Positions 47,395-59,297 of a stretch of 64,000 nt of DNA are shown here, in pieces; the stretch's first letter is position 1, and the number at the start of each line of letters is the position of its first letter. This DNA comes from Gnetum montanum. Taxonomy: Eukaryota > Streptophyta > Gnetopsida > Gnetales > Gnetaceae. A model generated the notes under the pieces. It had not been told where the DNA came from and did no database searches. It saw only the letters and a program-made list of their open reading frames with translations. The position numbers were made by a program, and so were the translations under genes. The stretch covers positions 122,825 to 186,824 of the forward strand of contig MNCI01002247.1 in assembly GCA_015680685.1 (NCBI GenBank). The letters run 5' to 3'.

Positions 47395-47528
47395 CGTCTC
47401 GATTGCAGATTCTCTCTTAGTCACTATGCTAAATCGCTTTTCTCTTTGTCAGTACAACTGCTCTACGCTCTGGATGTGGGCTTTGCACTCTTATGATGAA
47501 AATGACAAGTTTACTAGGGGTAAACCCC

Positions 47529-47536
47529 TATTTATA
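47529..47536 (-). promoter_or_regulatory. TATA box of the antisense gene (E3)
   Basis: TATAAATA on the minus strand, 135 bp before the first ATG (47394). It is followed by the near-palindrome GGGGTTTACCCC. The E2 counterpart at 25721-25746 keeps the palindrome as GGGTTTAAACCC. Position before exon 1 and conservation of the flanking DNA support a dedicated RNA polymerase II promoter for the antisense transcript. Confidence 0.55.
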
Positions 47537-47704
47537 GCCAATATGGTGAAAAGAACTTGCCGTTTTCACACCCCAATTAATGTGGGATACTCCATACAAC
47601 ATAGCACTCCCACCATCGCATAGTAGCACTGTTTTCATCATAGTAGGTAGGCCCAACCAAACATTTTTTCCCACCTTAAACTAGCAACTTACCTTTGCAA
47701 GAAT

Positions 47705-48010
47705 AACCTATTAGCGGTCCACAAAGACCTTAAACTAATAGTTTTGACCTTTGTAAGAATAACTCGTTAGCGGTTCGCAAAGACCTTAAACTAATATTTT
47801 TGACTTACAAACATAACCTACTAGTGGTCCACAAAGACCTTAAACTAATACTCTTAACTTACAAACCTAACCCATTAACAGTCCACAAAGACCTTAAACT
47901 AATGGTTACGATTCATAGTTTGACAAAGTTAGCGGTCTGCAAAGACCTTAAACTAGCAATTTTAAACTACAACTCTACATCCAAGGGGTCCGGTACGACC
48001 TTAAACTAGT
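47705..48010. repeat. Tandem array between antisense promoter and pol (E3)
   Basis: Six units of about 55 bp, each with AGCGGTCCACAAAGACCTTA then AACTAAT or AACTAGC, starting near 47711, 47766, 47822, 47877, 47930 and 47983. It ends about 130 bp before the acceptor-like site upstream of pol. Confidence 0.75.
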
Positions 48011-48155
48011 AGCTCACAAATTTTGCATCATAGGTGACAATAATTTTAGCCATTTCGTACCTGATTGGTGCTTTGTAAATGCTTACTATGTGCTGTTGCT
48101 AAAAATAGGTATCACTTGACTTGGCTTTTATCTTATTGTTGCAGGTTGAGCAAGA

Positions 48156-51100
48156 ATGGCCATGCATCATGATCTACCTTCACTTCTAGCCTTGAAAGGT
48201 CCACATGGTGAGCTTACAAGACAATTGAACCCAAAGCCAATAGACTAGGAATCATCCACCAATAGCACTGTGGCATCCTTAGAAACATCCCCAGATTGAC
48301 CCAAACATCTAGTCCAAGCCTTAGATTTAGAGGCCAGGGATGTACCTAAGGACCCTCTCATTGAACTGCTTGTGACTACATCCAGGGGAAAAATAAAGAC
48401 GTTAAAACTTAGCTCCCTCCTAGATTCACAAACACACAAAGATGTATCCAAGATCCTTCAAAAAAACATCAAGGTATTCACATGGTCCTATAATGACATG
48501 ATGGGCTTAGATTCGAGGCTTATATAGCATAACATTATCTTAGACCTGCATGTGAAGGTATTAAAAAAAAGGCTCAAAAGATTAAACCAGAGATCACACT
48601 AGCTATACGTGATGAAATCACGAAGCTGTATCAGGCTGGTTTCATTTAGGTAGTTGATTACTCAAAATGGGTGTTGAACATCATTGTAGTTTCTAAGAAA
48701 ATGAGAGGAATATGAATCTGTATAAACTTTCATGATCTGAACAAAGCAATGATCAAAGATGACTTCCCATTGCCGAGTATTAATGAACTTATCGATACTA
48801 CGACTGGTCACGCCCTACTATCCTTGATGGACGATTTCTCTAGTTACAATCAAATTCGTATCAACCTAGAGAATTAGTTAACAACCACTTTCATGATCCC
48901 ATGGGGTACCTTTTGTTACACTATGATTCCCTTTGGACTTAAAAATGCTAGAGCAACCTACCAAAGAGCCATGACATAGATCTTTAGTGACTACACCCTA
49001 GAAACACTAAACGACTATGTGGATGACATAGCAGTCAAATCCAAAGAGGCTACTGATCACCCCAATGATCTAGGTGTAGTCCTCAAATGTTTCCAGATGC
49101 ATGACTTGCGTCTCAATCCAAAAAAGTGTGTCTTCGGGGTAAGAACCAGACGCATGTTAGGGTTTGTAGTATCAGAGGCTAGAAGAGGAGTGGACCCTAA
49201 CAAAGTTAAGGCCATTGTTAATCTAGCCCTCCTTACCAACCTTAAAGAATTGTGCGGGTTGCAAGGTAGAGTATAGTTCATTAGAAGGTTTATAGCAAAG
49301 TTGACTGACAAGTTACACCCTATGCAACACTTACTAAAGAAAGGGGTTAACTTCTAATGGACAACGCAATGCCAGCAAGCCTTTGATGACCTAAAGAAAG
49401 AGCTTTTACACCTCCCAACTATTTACCCACTGTAGAGGGATAAGACTTTCTACATCTACCTTGCCACCTTAGAAACATCTATCGCAACACTATTATGTCA
49501 AAGAAGAGATGACGGCTCTGAGATTCCAATTTATTACCTAAGTCATGCATTGATAGCATACGAGGTGAAGTACAATGAGGTGGAAAGAAACTGCCTCGCC
49601 CTAGTGTTTGCATTGAAAAAGTGGAGGCATTATCTATTTCATAGCAAAGTTAACATTATCTACAAAAGCAATGTACTCTAGGCTATCACAAATAATCTAT
49701 AAGAAAGAAGCAGGATAGCCTGGTGGAAACCCATAACCATAGAATTTGATTTACATTATGTGACCCAATCATTAACGAAAGGTCAAGCCATAGCTACACA
49801 ACTTACAACCTTACCTGTCAATGATCGGGCAACCATAGAACCCGAATTCCCTGACGAGCACATTAACACCATCAATGTCATCCCATTACATCTAGAGGAT
49901 ACTTTGCATTTCGATAGTGCCTCGACTACACGAGCTAGTAGTGTAGCCACCATCATTACATTCCCCTCTGGGGACATTCAACCATTTCCTTATCATTTTA
50001 CGTTTCTTTATACAAACAACATAGTAGAGTATGAAGGACTCCTTAGGGGCCTCTTAGCAGCCCGAGTGTTAAAAATTCAACATCTGGCAATTCACGGTGA
50101 TTCACAACTCATTGTCAATCAAATCACTGAGGTCTATGCCTACAATGCTACTCATCTGCAACTCTATTGTAACCTAGCCAAAATTTTTCTCAAACAGTTT
50201 CCCACAACAGATGTCCAACACGTGCTATGCAATGAGAACATCGTATCAGATGCCTTGGCCACCATAGCATTAAATGTGCCACCACACCTATTCGCAACTT
50301 TACCCTCTTCGATAACCGAGTGTACGGAGCCTATCACTCAAGTGGTATACATCGCCTCTGTGAGCACTGCCAATAGCCAAGAGTGGTACGCCAACATTAA
50401 AGCATATCTGCAACATGGCAAACCCCCACATGGATTAACATCTACTCAAAGGGATGTGATCCGCAAGCATGCTTGAAAATATGTACTTATGGGAGACAAC
50501 GCCTTATGCAAACACTCCTTTGATGGGATATTACTAGCATGTGTAAACGAGGAACAAGTGCAAAGGATCATTAATGAAGTTCATGAAGGACTATGTGGTG
50601 GACATATAGCCCTTAGGGCCATGGAAGCAAAAATCAAATGCCTAGGATATTACTGGCCTCACATGGAACGAGATTGCCTTGCCAAAGTTAAGACTTGTGA
50701 CACGTGCCAACAATATGGAAATATTATATGCATTTCACCTACTAATTTGCACCTGACACAGATCACGTGGCCATTCCAATGATGGGGACTAGACATTATA
50801 GGACCTATCACACCTAATTCTTCCACAGGGCATACCTTCATTATCACCGTCACTAAGTACTTTACAAAGTGGGTAGAGGCTATCCCCCTTAGGAAGACTA
50901 CATCTCAATAGGTTTGCCACTTTATATTGGATAACATAGTAACAAGGTTTGGGCTTCCCATGACTATTGTGACAGAAAATGGGCCACATTTTAGTAGTAT
51001 GGAAACCAAAACCTTTTGCAGCAACCTTGGCATTAAGCAATCCTTTTCCTTGCTATACTACTCATAGGCAAACGGATAGGCAAAAGCTATGAACAAAGCC

Positions 51101-51625
51101 ATCAACAACTTGCTCAAGAAGATGCTTAGTAATAGTAAGAGGCGATGGAATGAGCAAATCCTCTATGTGCTATGGGCTTACAGAACAACATGTAGGATAA
51201 CAATAGGTAAAAGTCCTTATAGTCTTATATATAGATTTGAAGCAGTGTTACCTCTCGAGCTATAGGTACCCTCACTTTGAATGATCCTATTAAACATCAT
51301 GAACGAAGCCAAGAACAATGAGTCGAGGATCATCAACCTCGACTCCATAGAGAAGGAGCATGCACAAATACTTGGTCGCATCGAGTGATATCAAGACAGG
51401 CAACAACAAAAGCATCATGCAAACCCACATCAACAGTCAATAAAAAAGGGGGACCTCATTCTCAAGGCTATTCGTGAACATGTGAACAAATTCTCAGCAA
51501 ACTGGGAAGGTCCATTCATGGTCAAAAAAGCCTATGGGAATGGAGCCTTCAAACTGGTAGACATGGATGGCAAAGAGTTCGCAAATCCTATGAATCACTT
51601 GTATCTCAATCTGTACTACATCTGA
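48156..51625 (+). pseudogene. pol: Tat-like pol: RT, RNase H, second RNase H, integrase (E3)
   Basis: Starts ATG at 48156 (MAMHHDLPS), just after TTGTTGCAG (AG at 48143-48144), matching the E2 start. A frameshift lies in an A-run near 48565; from there one frame continues to TGA at 51623-51625. RT: FPLPSINELI, FMIPWGT, FGLKNARATYQRAM, catalytic YVDD at 49016-49027. RNase H: YLSHALIAYE, NEVERNCLALVF. Second RNase H: VEYEGLLRGLLAA, GDSQLIVNQI, SDALATIA. Integrase: HEGLCGGH, CDTCQQ, WGLDIIGPI, TENGPHF (second catalytic Asp is Glu), an ANG block where the catalytic Glu is Lys (AKAMNK), and the C-terminal KGDLILKA and FSANWEGPF. About a dozen stops, mostly TAG where Gln fits. Confidence 0.9.
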
Positions 51626-51654
51626 TGCATGAGAAAGGTAAGCAAATCATCCAC

Positions 51655-52070
51655 TACAACGTAAAACTAGCAAAGATAGTCTGCTATGACTATAAACTGG
51701 CATAAATATTCCACTATGACTATAAACTAGCACAGACAATCTGCCATGACGTAAAATTGGCAAAGCACTCCGCTATGACATTAAACTAGCACAGACAGTC
51801 CGCTACAACCTTAAACTAGCCCATCCACCATCTACCATGATGATAAACTAGCATAACAGTCTACTGGGATCTTAAACTAGCATAGCAGTCTACTAGGACC
51901 TTAAACTAGCACAATGACTATCTACTATGATGATAAACTAGCATAGTGGTCTGCTAGGGACTTAAACTAGCATAGTAGTCTACTAGGACCTTAAACTAGT
52001 ACATCACAGTCTGCTAGGACCTTAACCCAGCACATCAGATAGTCTACCAAGACCTTAAACTAAGTTTGAA
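51655..52070. repeat. Tandem array downstream of integrase (E3)
   Basis: About 14-15 units of roughly 30 bp such as CTTAAACTAGCATAGCAGTC then TACTAGGAC. It begins within 40 bp of the pol stop. Its core CTTAAACTAGC is shared with the arrays elsewhere in the same element. Confidence 0.8.
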
Positions 52071-52345
52071 GCACAACATCCTTACCATGTATCCATGACC
52101 ATTCAAGCAAGCGAGCGTGCACAGTGTTGAACTGGGGTGGGATGTTGCAGTTCCAGAATGTAGTTTACAATGCCAAGAAAATACTCTCTAGAATATATGC
52201 AATGCCACTACCCCTGGAATCTTGTTGATCCTCTAGAGATGTTTTCTAACATCTTGCTAACCTTTTGGAGCTACCGCCACCACAGCCCATCACCCTGGCA
52301 ATAGCTTCCATTGTCAGCACCTGCTGCTAGAGTCCCAGCACTATT

Positions 52346-52780
52346 GTGGCCCAACCACAAAGTTGCTACCTTCCAGCCCCCACCATTTCCCAGGCTCAAA
52401 AGACATTCAACTATTGTATATCTCACCTTATAAATGAATTGCATAATGTTTTCCTTCGGCAGAGACTCTTGAGCACTTGCATCACCACAATTCCTAGCTA
52501 CCTCAGTGCTAACCCCTCCACACTGATGCTACCAGAACCATTGCTGGCCTTTCTGGTTTGGATGTCACATGCCTCGGCAAAAATGTCCATTTCTCCAACA
52601 GTGTCCAAAGAAAGTAAGACCTTTGCCTTCATTTTTCTTGATGGTTGTTTCTGTTGGTTTTCTCTCTATTGTGTTTGCAAGGTACATGCCAGAGGGGCAT
52701 CGATCAGAGGTGTGTTTCGCCAAGACAACAGGACACTACATCATTCCAATGTGGTCATCCTAACTAGCTTGGCTACTTAG
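52346..52780 (+). pseudogene. Possible extra sense ORF between integrase and 3' LTR (E3)
   Basis: An open frame of 144 codons (MAQPQSCYLP), including a block NPSTLMLPEPLLAFLVW shared with E2 and a hydrophobic segment FIFLDGCFCWFSLYCVC. The upstream IVAQPQSCYLP has an E2 counterpart IVAWPQYCYSP in a shifted frame. Differences from E2 in the shared block are concentrated at third codon positions. This may be the remnant of an accessory ORF, which Tat elements often have here; function unknown. The surrounding 52080-53371 otherwise shows no gene. Confidence 0.3.
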
Positions 52781-53371
52781 GAGTGCACATCCTATCCTCC
52801 TCCTTAACCTCATTTACCTTGTTTCTTACACTTGCAATTCTCCCTCTCACACCTCTTTTTATGAATTTTCCTGATGCCTATAAATCTCTCCCATATGCTC
52901 AACCACAAAGTCCAGGACATGCGTAACAAAACTCATCCCATGGGAAGCATCTGTAGGCAGGTCAAAGCCCCACGTGGATGTAATGAAACTCATCTTGGGG
53001 AGAAAACACTTGTCCTGCAATAAGGTTTTTTGCAAATGAAGATGGAAAAATAGTAAAAGAAAATCGTAAAAGAGAAAAAGCTCAAAAAAAAGTGCCCAAA
53101 AAAAATGGCACATCAGCTATTTTGCAATGACCATCTTTAAGAATTATAACAAGAGGTTAGAAGCTTGCAAAAGAAATATGCCCATGCATATCGACTCCCT
53201 CACAAGCACTCTGATGAGGGACCACACTATGCTACATCTTTCCCTTCCTAAAACTATCCTCGCAGATCCACCCTTTTCCCTTTCCCTACATGACTATCCA
53301 AGCACTCTGAAGCATGGCTAAGTGACATCTAAATAATTACTAAACAATGATGTTAGCATCTTGTCTGTCAT

Positions 53372-53446
53372 GGTCTTTCATATTCTTTTTTGATGTATCT
53401 CAGGCCCATCCTCTAGACATCGACAAAGAGGGACCAATGAAACACC
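53372..53446 (+). promoter_or_regulatory. PPT embedded in a hairpin at the 3' LTR edge (E3)
   Basis: PPT AAAGAGGGACCAA directly before LTR start TGAAACACC at 53438. Outer arms GGTCTTTCA (53372-53380) and TGAAACACC (53438-53446); inner arms CTTTTTTGATGTATCT (53385-53400) and AGACATCGACAAAG (53415-53428). Corresponds base for base to the E2 structure at 20284-20358. Confidence 0.65.
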
Positions 53447-55205
53447 ATAAAATTTTGAGACCCTCTTACTTCACCAGGGTCTTGAAATTCAAGAAAGGAT
53501 TCCACAAGTGTAGTGTCATGACAGTTTGACAAGAAAATGTAGGCACTAAGATTAGATTGTTCAGTCTAGCAAGTTTTCAACCTCCAAAGCTAATAGGCTT
53601 GATAGACTCTCTAGCTTGCCCACCTGGAAATTCACCTGGTTGTCAGTCTGCTCAAAACCTGTGCTAGGAGTTGTCGATGGTGTTCAAGATGGAAAAAATA
53701 GTTTAGCAAGTTTTCTAGTAGAAAATTCTGCTAGGTTATGCTATGCTGTGCAACGTAGCAAGCCTTCAAAAAATCAATCAAGTGTTCGAATACAAGTTTG
53801 GCAAGATGTTCACGAAAAGTAAAGTTAGAATTCCACCAATACAGGGTGTTATGCTATGCTACACTATATAGCGTAGCATATCATAGCAAAGGAAAAACAT
53901 GCAAAGACTCCTCTGCCAAGCCATTTCGGCAAAAGGACTGCATTTAATAGCATTGTGGCTTCCAAAGCTACCCTAAAGAAAAGTTTTCTCGTGAAACCCC
54001 GAAATTCTAACAGAAATGCAAGTTACATTGGATGCTATGCTACTTTACACTACATAGCGTAGCAAAGATTCAAATCAATAAAATGCCCCAAAGGTTAACC
54101 CAATGTGCACCAAGGCTTCTGCCAAATGCTATTGACTATAATGCAAGTTTCCTATTTAAACCAGTGGCTACACTGTGCTATGCTACATAGCGTAGCACAA
54201 CATAGCAAGAAGCTAGGCTATGTTAATGTGCTATGCTACATAGCATCGTAAGAAGCTATACTACTTCAATGTGCTAGATAGCATGAGCGATGCAAAGTTG
54301 ACAGAGGCATCAGGACATCTTCAGCTAGCTCTATAGCTTGTTAGAAATAACTAAGCTTGCTATGATCAGCAACTTTGTTCCACTTTGGCATACCTCTTAG
54401 TACATCCCCCAAAATTTGTTGCTATGCTTGAACCTATTCATAAGGATAGGAAAGACATAGTCCTGGGGGGAGACTTCATTTTTGCTTACATTGTTGGCAC
54501 ATTGGATTCTAGCATGTGCAGTTTCAACAACATGGTTGTAGCGTAGCAAGTTCACAACTGACGTTGCACATCTACACCATACGGGCACATCAACATTTAG
54601 TGGGGTCTAGGACATGTGGCATCCAAGCCTCATTTCTTGCTTGCTCCTAGCCCTATAAATACCCTAGCAAACAATGTTCAAAGGGTTGGCTTTTTGCATT
54701 GGCATTTTGCGGGTTGGCTTTTCTAGTTGGCATTTCTCATCCAAAGAGTTGGCATTTTTGTGCAGTTGGCTTTTATGTTTGCATTCAAGAGCATAGTTGG
54801 CACATTTTGAGCATTCTAGTTACTCTTGAACTCTCTGTGTGTCCCTGGCATTGTATAACTTGTTATACATCTTTCAAACACGGAAAAGAATTAAACTCTC
54901 GACCTTGATGTGGTGCATTTCCTTACCTGAGTTTATTCTGTTATCTCTTTATTGTTATTGCTATATGGCATTATTTCCTTCATTCCTGCATTTATTAATC
55001 ATTGTTTTTACCTCATGTATTTCACATTTAAAACAATGTTCACATAAGGTTAAGTTACATTGATTAAGTCCTTGTCTGATTGACCAGACCATTCAGGGCA
55101 CCCCGCTTCCATTTTATCCAGCACGGCCCTTGCACAGATCTGGGGTTAAACTGTTCATCCGACAACCTCTCGGTGTTCCAACCATCGACGTTTTTGGTCG
55201 TTACA
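53438..55205 (+). repeat. 3' LTR of E3
   Basis: 1768 bp, TGAAACACC to GGTCGTTACA. TATA box TATAAATA at 54654-54661. Several GCTATGCTAC palindromes at 53735-53890 and 54025-54260. Right part matches the truncated 5' LTR. Confidence 0.88.
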
Positions 55206-55259
55206 CACATCCCAAGGATACAAGATTATTGGAAGAAACTCCTTAACATTGATTAACTA

Positions 55260-56609
55260 GGTAATGAACTATTTTTGTTCAATGTTGAACACTTACATTG
55301 TGTTCTTCAGCTCTTGGTACTCATTCATCTATCTAGTTAGGTCCTTAAAATGGATCATTGATTTGTGAATCGCCCTTTGAGGACTTTGAGTTTAGTGTTA
55401 GCAATCTCAAGCTTTTGTTTGGTGTCCTTGTGGTATTTGAACTCAGCCTCATATAGTAGATACAAGCTAGCCATCTATTTCTTCAATTTTGACCATATTC
55501 ATCCAGCTATCAGCATTGCCAAGCTTGCATAATGGAGATTGGCCAACTCCATATACTCTGTCATCTCTTCAATCTACAACTCCTTTAATCAAATCTATGG
55601 TTTGTTGTAGGCATCAATCCCATTAAGGATGGGCTGCCACATCTCTCTTCCTTGCTAGAGTTGCTAGAGGGCTTCATTCACGTTAGCCTTTTTCATCTAG
55701 ATTTCTTTTTCATTAATTTCCTTTTGCAAACCAACCTAGTCCCTATAGTGATTTTTCACTCCCTCAAATCTAAGAGCTTCATTCTTCTAGGTGGCAATCT
55801 TAATGGTAGAATTTTTTTCACAAGGTGCATACCTCCTCCATTGATAAATTATGGTTCTCTGCAACCAATTTTCTTAGTTTAGTGTTAACTTTGGCAAGCT
55901 ACTCCTATTGTTGATGAATAAATTCTTGCATTTGATCTCTCTGAGTATCAACATTTTGCAGAAGATGATTTTGCATAATCAATGCTTCATTTTCTTGATG
56001 CATCTGATTCAAGTTCTTTTTGATTAAGTGCATTTCAACTTCTACTAGGAACTATTTGAAGATGACCATTACTACTTCCTCCTTAGCCTTTTGAAATTTT
56101 TCTTAAAGCTATTTGATAGCTTCATCTCTTGTTGTTGTTGGGCTGATGATTGCTTGTTCTACAAGTCAAGCATGAAGTTTAGCAACCTCTACTGCCAAGT
56201 GTTGACTTTTCTCTTAGGCCATTTCTAGTTATCCCTCCAAAATGATACATCTATCCCTTGCACTCAGTAGCTCTAATTGGGTTGTAGTGATGTTCTTTGA
56301 AACATCAAAGATATCTATAGTTTGTTGCCCAATTCCTACTAGTCATTCTAGCAGTTATTTGTGCTGGGCTGCATTCAATTTCTTGCTGACCATGCCTACA
56401 GACATCTACACATCTTGGAGTGTAGATACATCTAGTACAGATACTATAGATGCATTCAGTGCTTTAGCTACCACTTCTGTCACTATTTCCTACCCTTGGT
56501 GCTACATCACAAAGATAGTTGTCTCTTCACCTTCTTCTAAACTCACCAAGAAAGTGGTGGAATTCCTAGAGATTTCTAAGAATAGATAATGTATTGCTAA
56601 TGAAAACAT
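55260..56609 (-). pseudogene. Decayed long coiled-coil reading frame, unknown
   Basis: Between E3 and E4. On the minus strand from about 56609 (MFSLAIHY) a long frame can be followed with many stops: LEISRNSTTFLVSLEEGEE, then ALNASIVSVLDVSTLQDV, then charged heptad-like stretches such as EKFQKAKEEVVMVIF and MHQENEALIMQNHLLQNVD, then further downstream MTEYMELANLHYASLAM and EFKYHKDTKQKLEIANTKLK. The charge pattern with regular Leu/Ile spacing predicts a coiled coil. Stops sit mainly where CAG, CAA or CGA would be one transition away. It belongs to neither LTR element; it could be a host gene fragment, or an accessory ORF of an older, unrecognised element. No family recognised. Confidence 0.45.
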
Positions 56610-56865
56610 CACCTCCCAAGTGTTGGGATCTGACCTTAAAGGTAGCTATGTCCTGTGAGTAGAGAAAATAAGACCATCCCTCTCCATCTAGCTAATTGTT
56701 TAGGCCACCTCATTAAGGTGACTCATTGCTAGCTAATACATAGATGGATCCACCTAACTTATTCCTACTTGCTACACTTTTTCACTCAAGAGATACTCTT
56801 AAATTTTTTGTAGACATTCAAGGGTTACATGAGCCTCTAATGTGGTTTCTTGAGTGGGTGACAGT

Positions 56866-58799
56866 TGAAACACCACTAATTTTGGGCTCCTTTGACTCAA
56901 CATCAAATTCATCTAAAGTGTCAAAACTTTGACATAATTTTTTCTAAGTTTGATGCTATGCTATGTAGTGTAGACAACATGGCACCTTGGAAGTCCTAAC
57001 ATTTGTAAAAAAAATTTCTAAGTCTACCTACTATCCTCTCCAGCACATTCAGCATAGCACCCATTCCCAAGGCCAGTTTGCACAAATCTTAAGCCGAAAG
57101 TGATCCAAAGGGCACTAAGGATGGACTCAATAGTTTGGAAAATTTTCTATCTTTGGACCTGTTACACTCTACTACACTGCATAGCATAGATGGCATAGCA
57201 GGCTCTTTGGGACTCAAATTTTCCTAAGTGTTGGACCAAACACATAGGGTGTGTTTGGCAATTTTTCAACTTCTGAGGTTGGCTATCCTACTTCATCCTT
57301 GGAGTGTGATCAACGTCTGATGAAAAAAATTGTAAGTTTTTTCAAAATTCATCCAAAATTGGTACTACACTCTACTACACTACATAGCGTAGAAAACGTA
57401 GGAGAGGTTCTAGAATCAGAAATTTTCTATGTATAGAATGAGGAGGTATTAGGCCATCCTAACATGGAAGATGCACTTTCTAGTTGCTGGAGTTACCTGT
57501 CTTTCCACATCCTAGAGTGGAATTTCCAATTTTGACAAGATTTATTCAAAAATAGGTGCTACACCCTGCTACACTATGCAGTGTAGATAGTGTAGTAGGC
57601 TAGAACTGCAAAATTTTTCTAAGTGTTGACACTACACTTTGTCACACTAGGTAGCATAGATAGCATAACACTTGGAAAACACCTCCAAATGCCTCCAAAA
57701 GCTCTCAAAACTCAGCATCAACCTTTATTTCAACTTTGGCATCACTCAAGTAGCTAATATTAGTAGTTTTCTTTATTTTTGCACCCCACATTGATCCCCA
57801 AAATTGTCTCTACACTTGATCCTACTTGGAAGAGGCGGGAAGATGTAGTCCCAGAGCGTAGGCTCCAAGTTGCATTTTTTGGGCATCTTTCAGGTACATG
57901 GTACTTCTTTAGACTTTGGCACATGTGATTTGGGAAATATGATCATAGTTTGGTAGATTTTTAGTCCCTGTTCTTGTCCTATCTAGTGTAGCACCATTGA
58001 GCTTGACACTTTGAGCATAGTAGGTTAGCTAACACATTCACACCCATGCTATGCAGGACCTAGGAAATGTGGCATCCAACCCACATCTCTTGACAACCCT
58101 AGCTCTATAAATACCTTAGTAATCAACAATCTAAGGGTTGGCTTTTGTAGTTACCTTTTGCAGAAGATTGGCAAACAAAACGTTGATGAAAAGAAAATCT
58201 CAGCATTAGAGCACTCCTTAGCACCTACTTCACTCCCATACTTGAGCGTGACACTTGCAACCTACACCCATATAACGTAGTAATTTTCCACCTAGCAAGA
58301 TTTAGCTCCTTTGTGCCTATCAACATCACGTCCATCACATCCTAGGGACTATGACCATACTACCTTGCTACCCCGATGTACCTTTCTGACACTACATACT
58401 AGTTGTACACATCATTAAAGCAAAAGTCACACTCCCCCAATTTTGGGGTGGTTCATTTTCTCACCTAAACTCATTCCATTTTTCCTGTAGCGTATCTTTC
58501 AAATTGTTAGCATATTCATTTATTTATATTTCCAATATGCATTAAGACACTCATGTCAATGCACTCTCACTATTATACATGTTATGCTCTTTGCTTGTTT
58601 CAACTCCTACACGTGATGCTCTAAAAACACCACTCGTAAAAGGTTATTAGACATCACGTAAGTCCCTGTCTAATCAACCAGACCAATTAAGATGCCCTAT
58701 TTTCATTATCTCTAGCATAGCCCTCCCAGGGACTCAGGGTTAAGCTGTACGTTTGACAACCTCTTGGTATTCCAGCCACCGATGTTTTTAGATGTTATA
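56866..58799 (+). repeat. 5' LTR of E4
   Basis: 1934 bp from TGAAACACC to TAGATGTTATA (CA expected at the end). TATA box TATAAATA at 58106-58113. It is the longest LTR of the three copies and carries several decayed GCTACACTACATAGCGTAG-type palindromes (57165-57205, 57365-57395, 57560-57600). Confidence 0.85.
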
Positions 58800-58824
58800 G
58801 TTTTTCGGCGCTAGAAGGAGGGCC
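58800..58824 (+). other. Primer binding site of E4
   Basis: GTTTTTCGGCGCTAGAAGGA then GGGCC follows the LTR directly. It is the least decayed of the three sites, with the GGCGCTAGAAGGAGGG core; the tRNA is not assigned. Confidence 0.6.
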
Positions 58825-59297
58825 TAAACCTCTATGTCCCTTCTATGTGCCATGAGTAGTCCAGTGTACTTTCTGTACCTCCCTTACTAGTAATGGGCTA
58901 GCGTAGATGTGATACCCTTATGGGCCTACTAAGGTAATAGTTGGATCATAGGCGAACACAAGAGTTGTCTACGTTTTGGTTGGTATAGATCAGTCCCAAT
59001 TGACAGTTCCCCTAGAACCCCACAGGATAAAAGGCCCAAAACTATGTACTATGTCAAGCTTTATGTTCCATGTAGCATGGCACGTGTAGCATAACAACCC
59101 TATCAGCATGGTAGTTCCACCTAGTGTAGCGAGCGTAACAACACAAATTACTATTTTTTCAGCATTTTAAGACTTTGCCGTTTGTGGGCTATTTTTAGTG
59201 GAGCTTACCTATTTAAGCGTTTTAACTCAAAATTTACTGTATTCCACCATTTCTCACAAGTTTCTTTACTTCTTACATCCCTTTTAACATAGTAAAA

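Larger units (their letters stand above)
37838..55205 (+). mobile_element. Tat-like Ty3/gypsy element E3 with antisense gene
   Basis: A 17.4-kb relative of E2 on the plus strand, head-to-head with it. Order: truncated 5' LTR 37838-38672, PBS 38673-38696, gag-PR 38917-42075, array 42250-42545, antisense gene 47394-42683, array 47705-48010, pol 48156-51625, array 51655-52070, extra sense frame 52346-52780, PPT hairpin 53372-53446, 3' LTR 53438-55205. Because its 5' LTR lacks about 0.9 kb, no TSD can be read; the right flank is CACAT. The same module order as E2, with both copies decayed independently, shows the plan is inherited. Confidence 0.9.
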
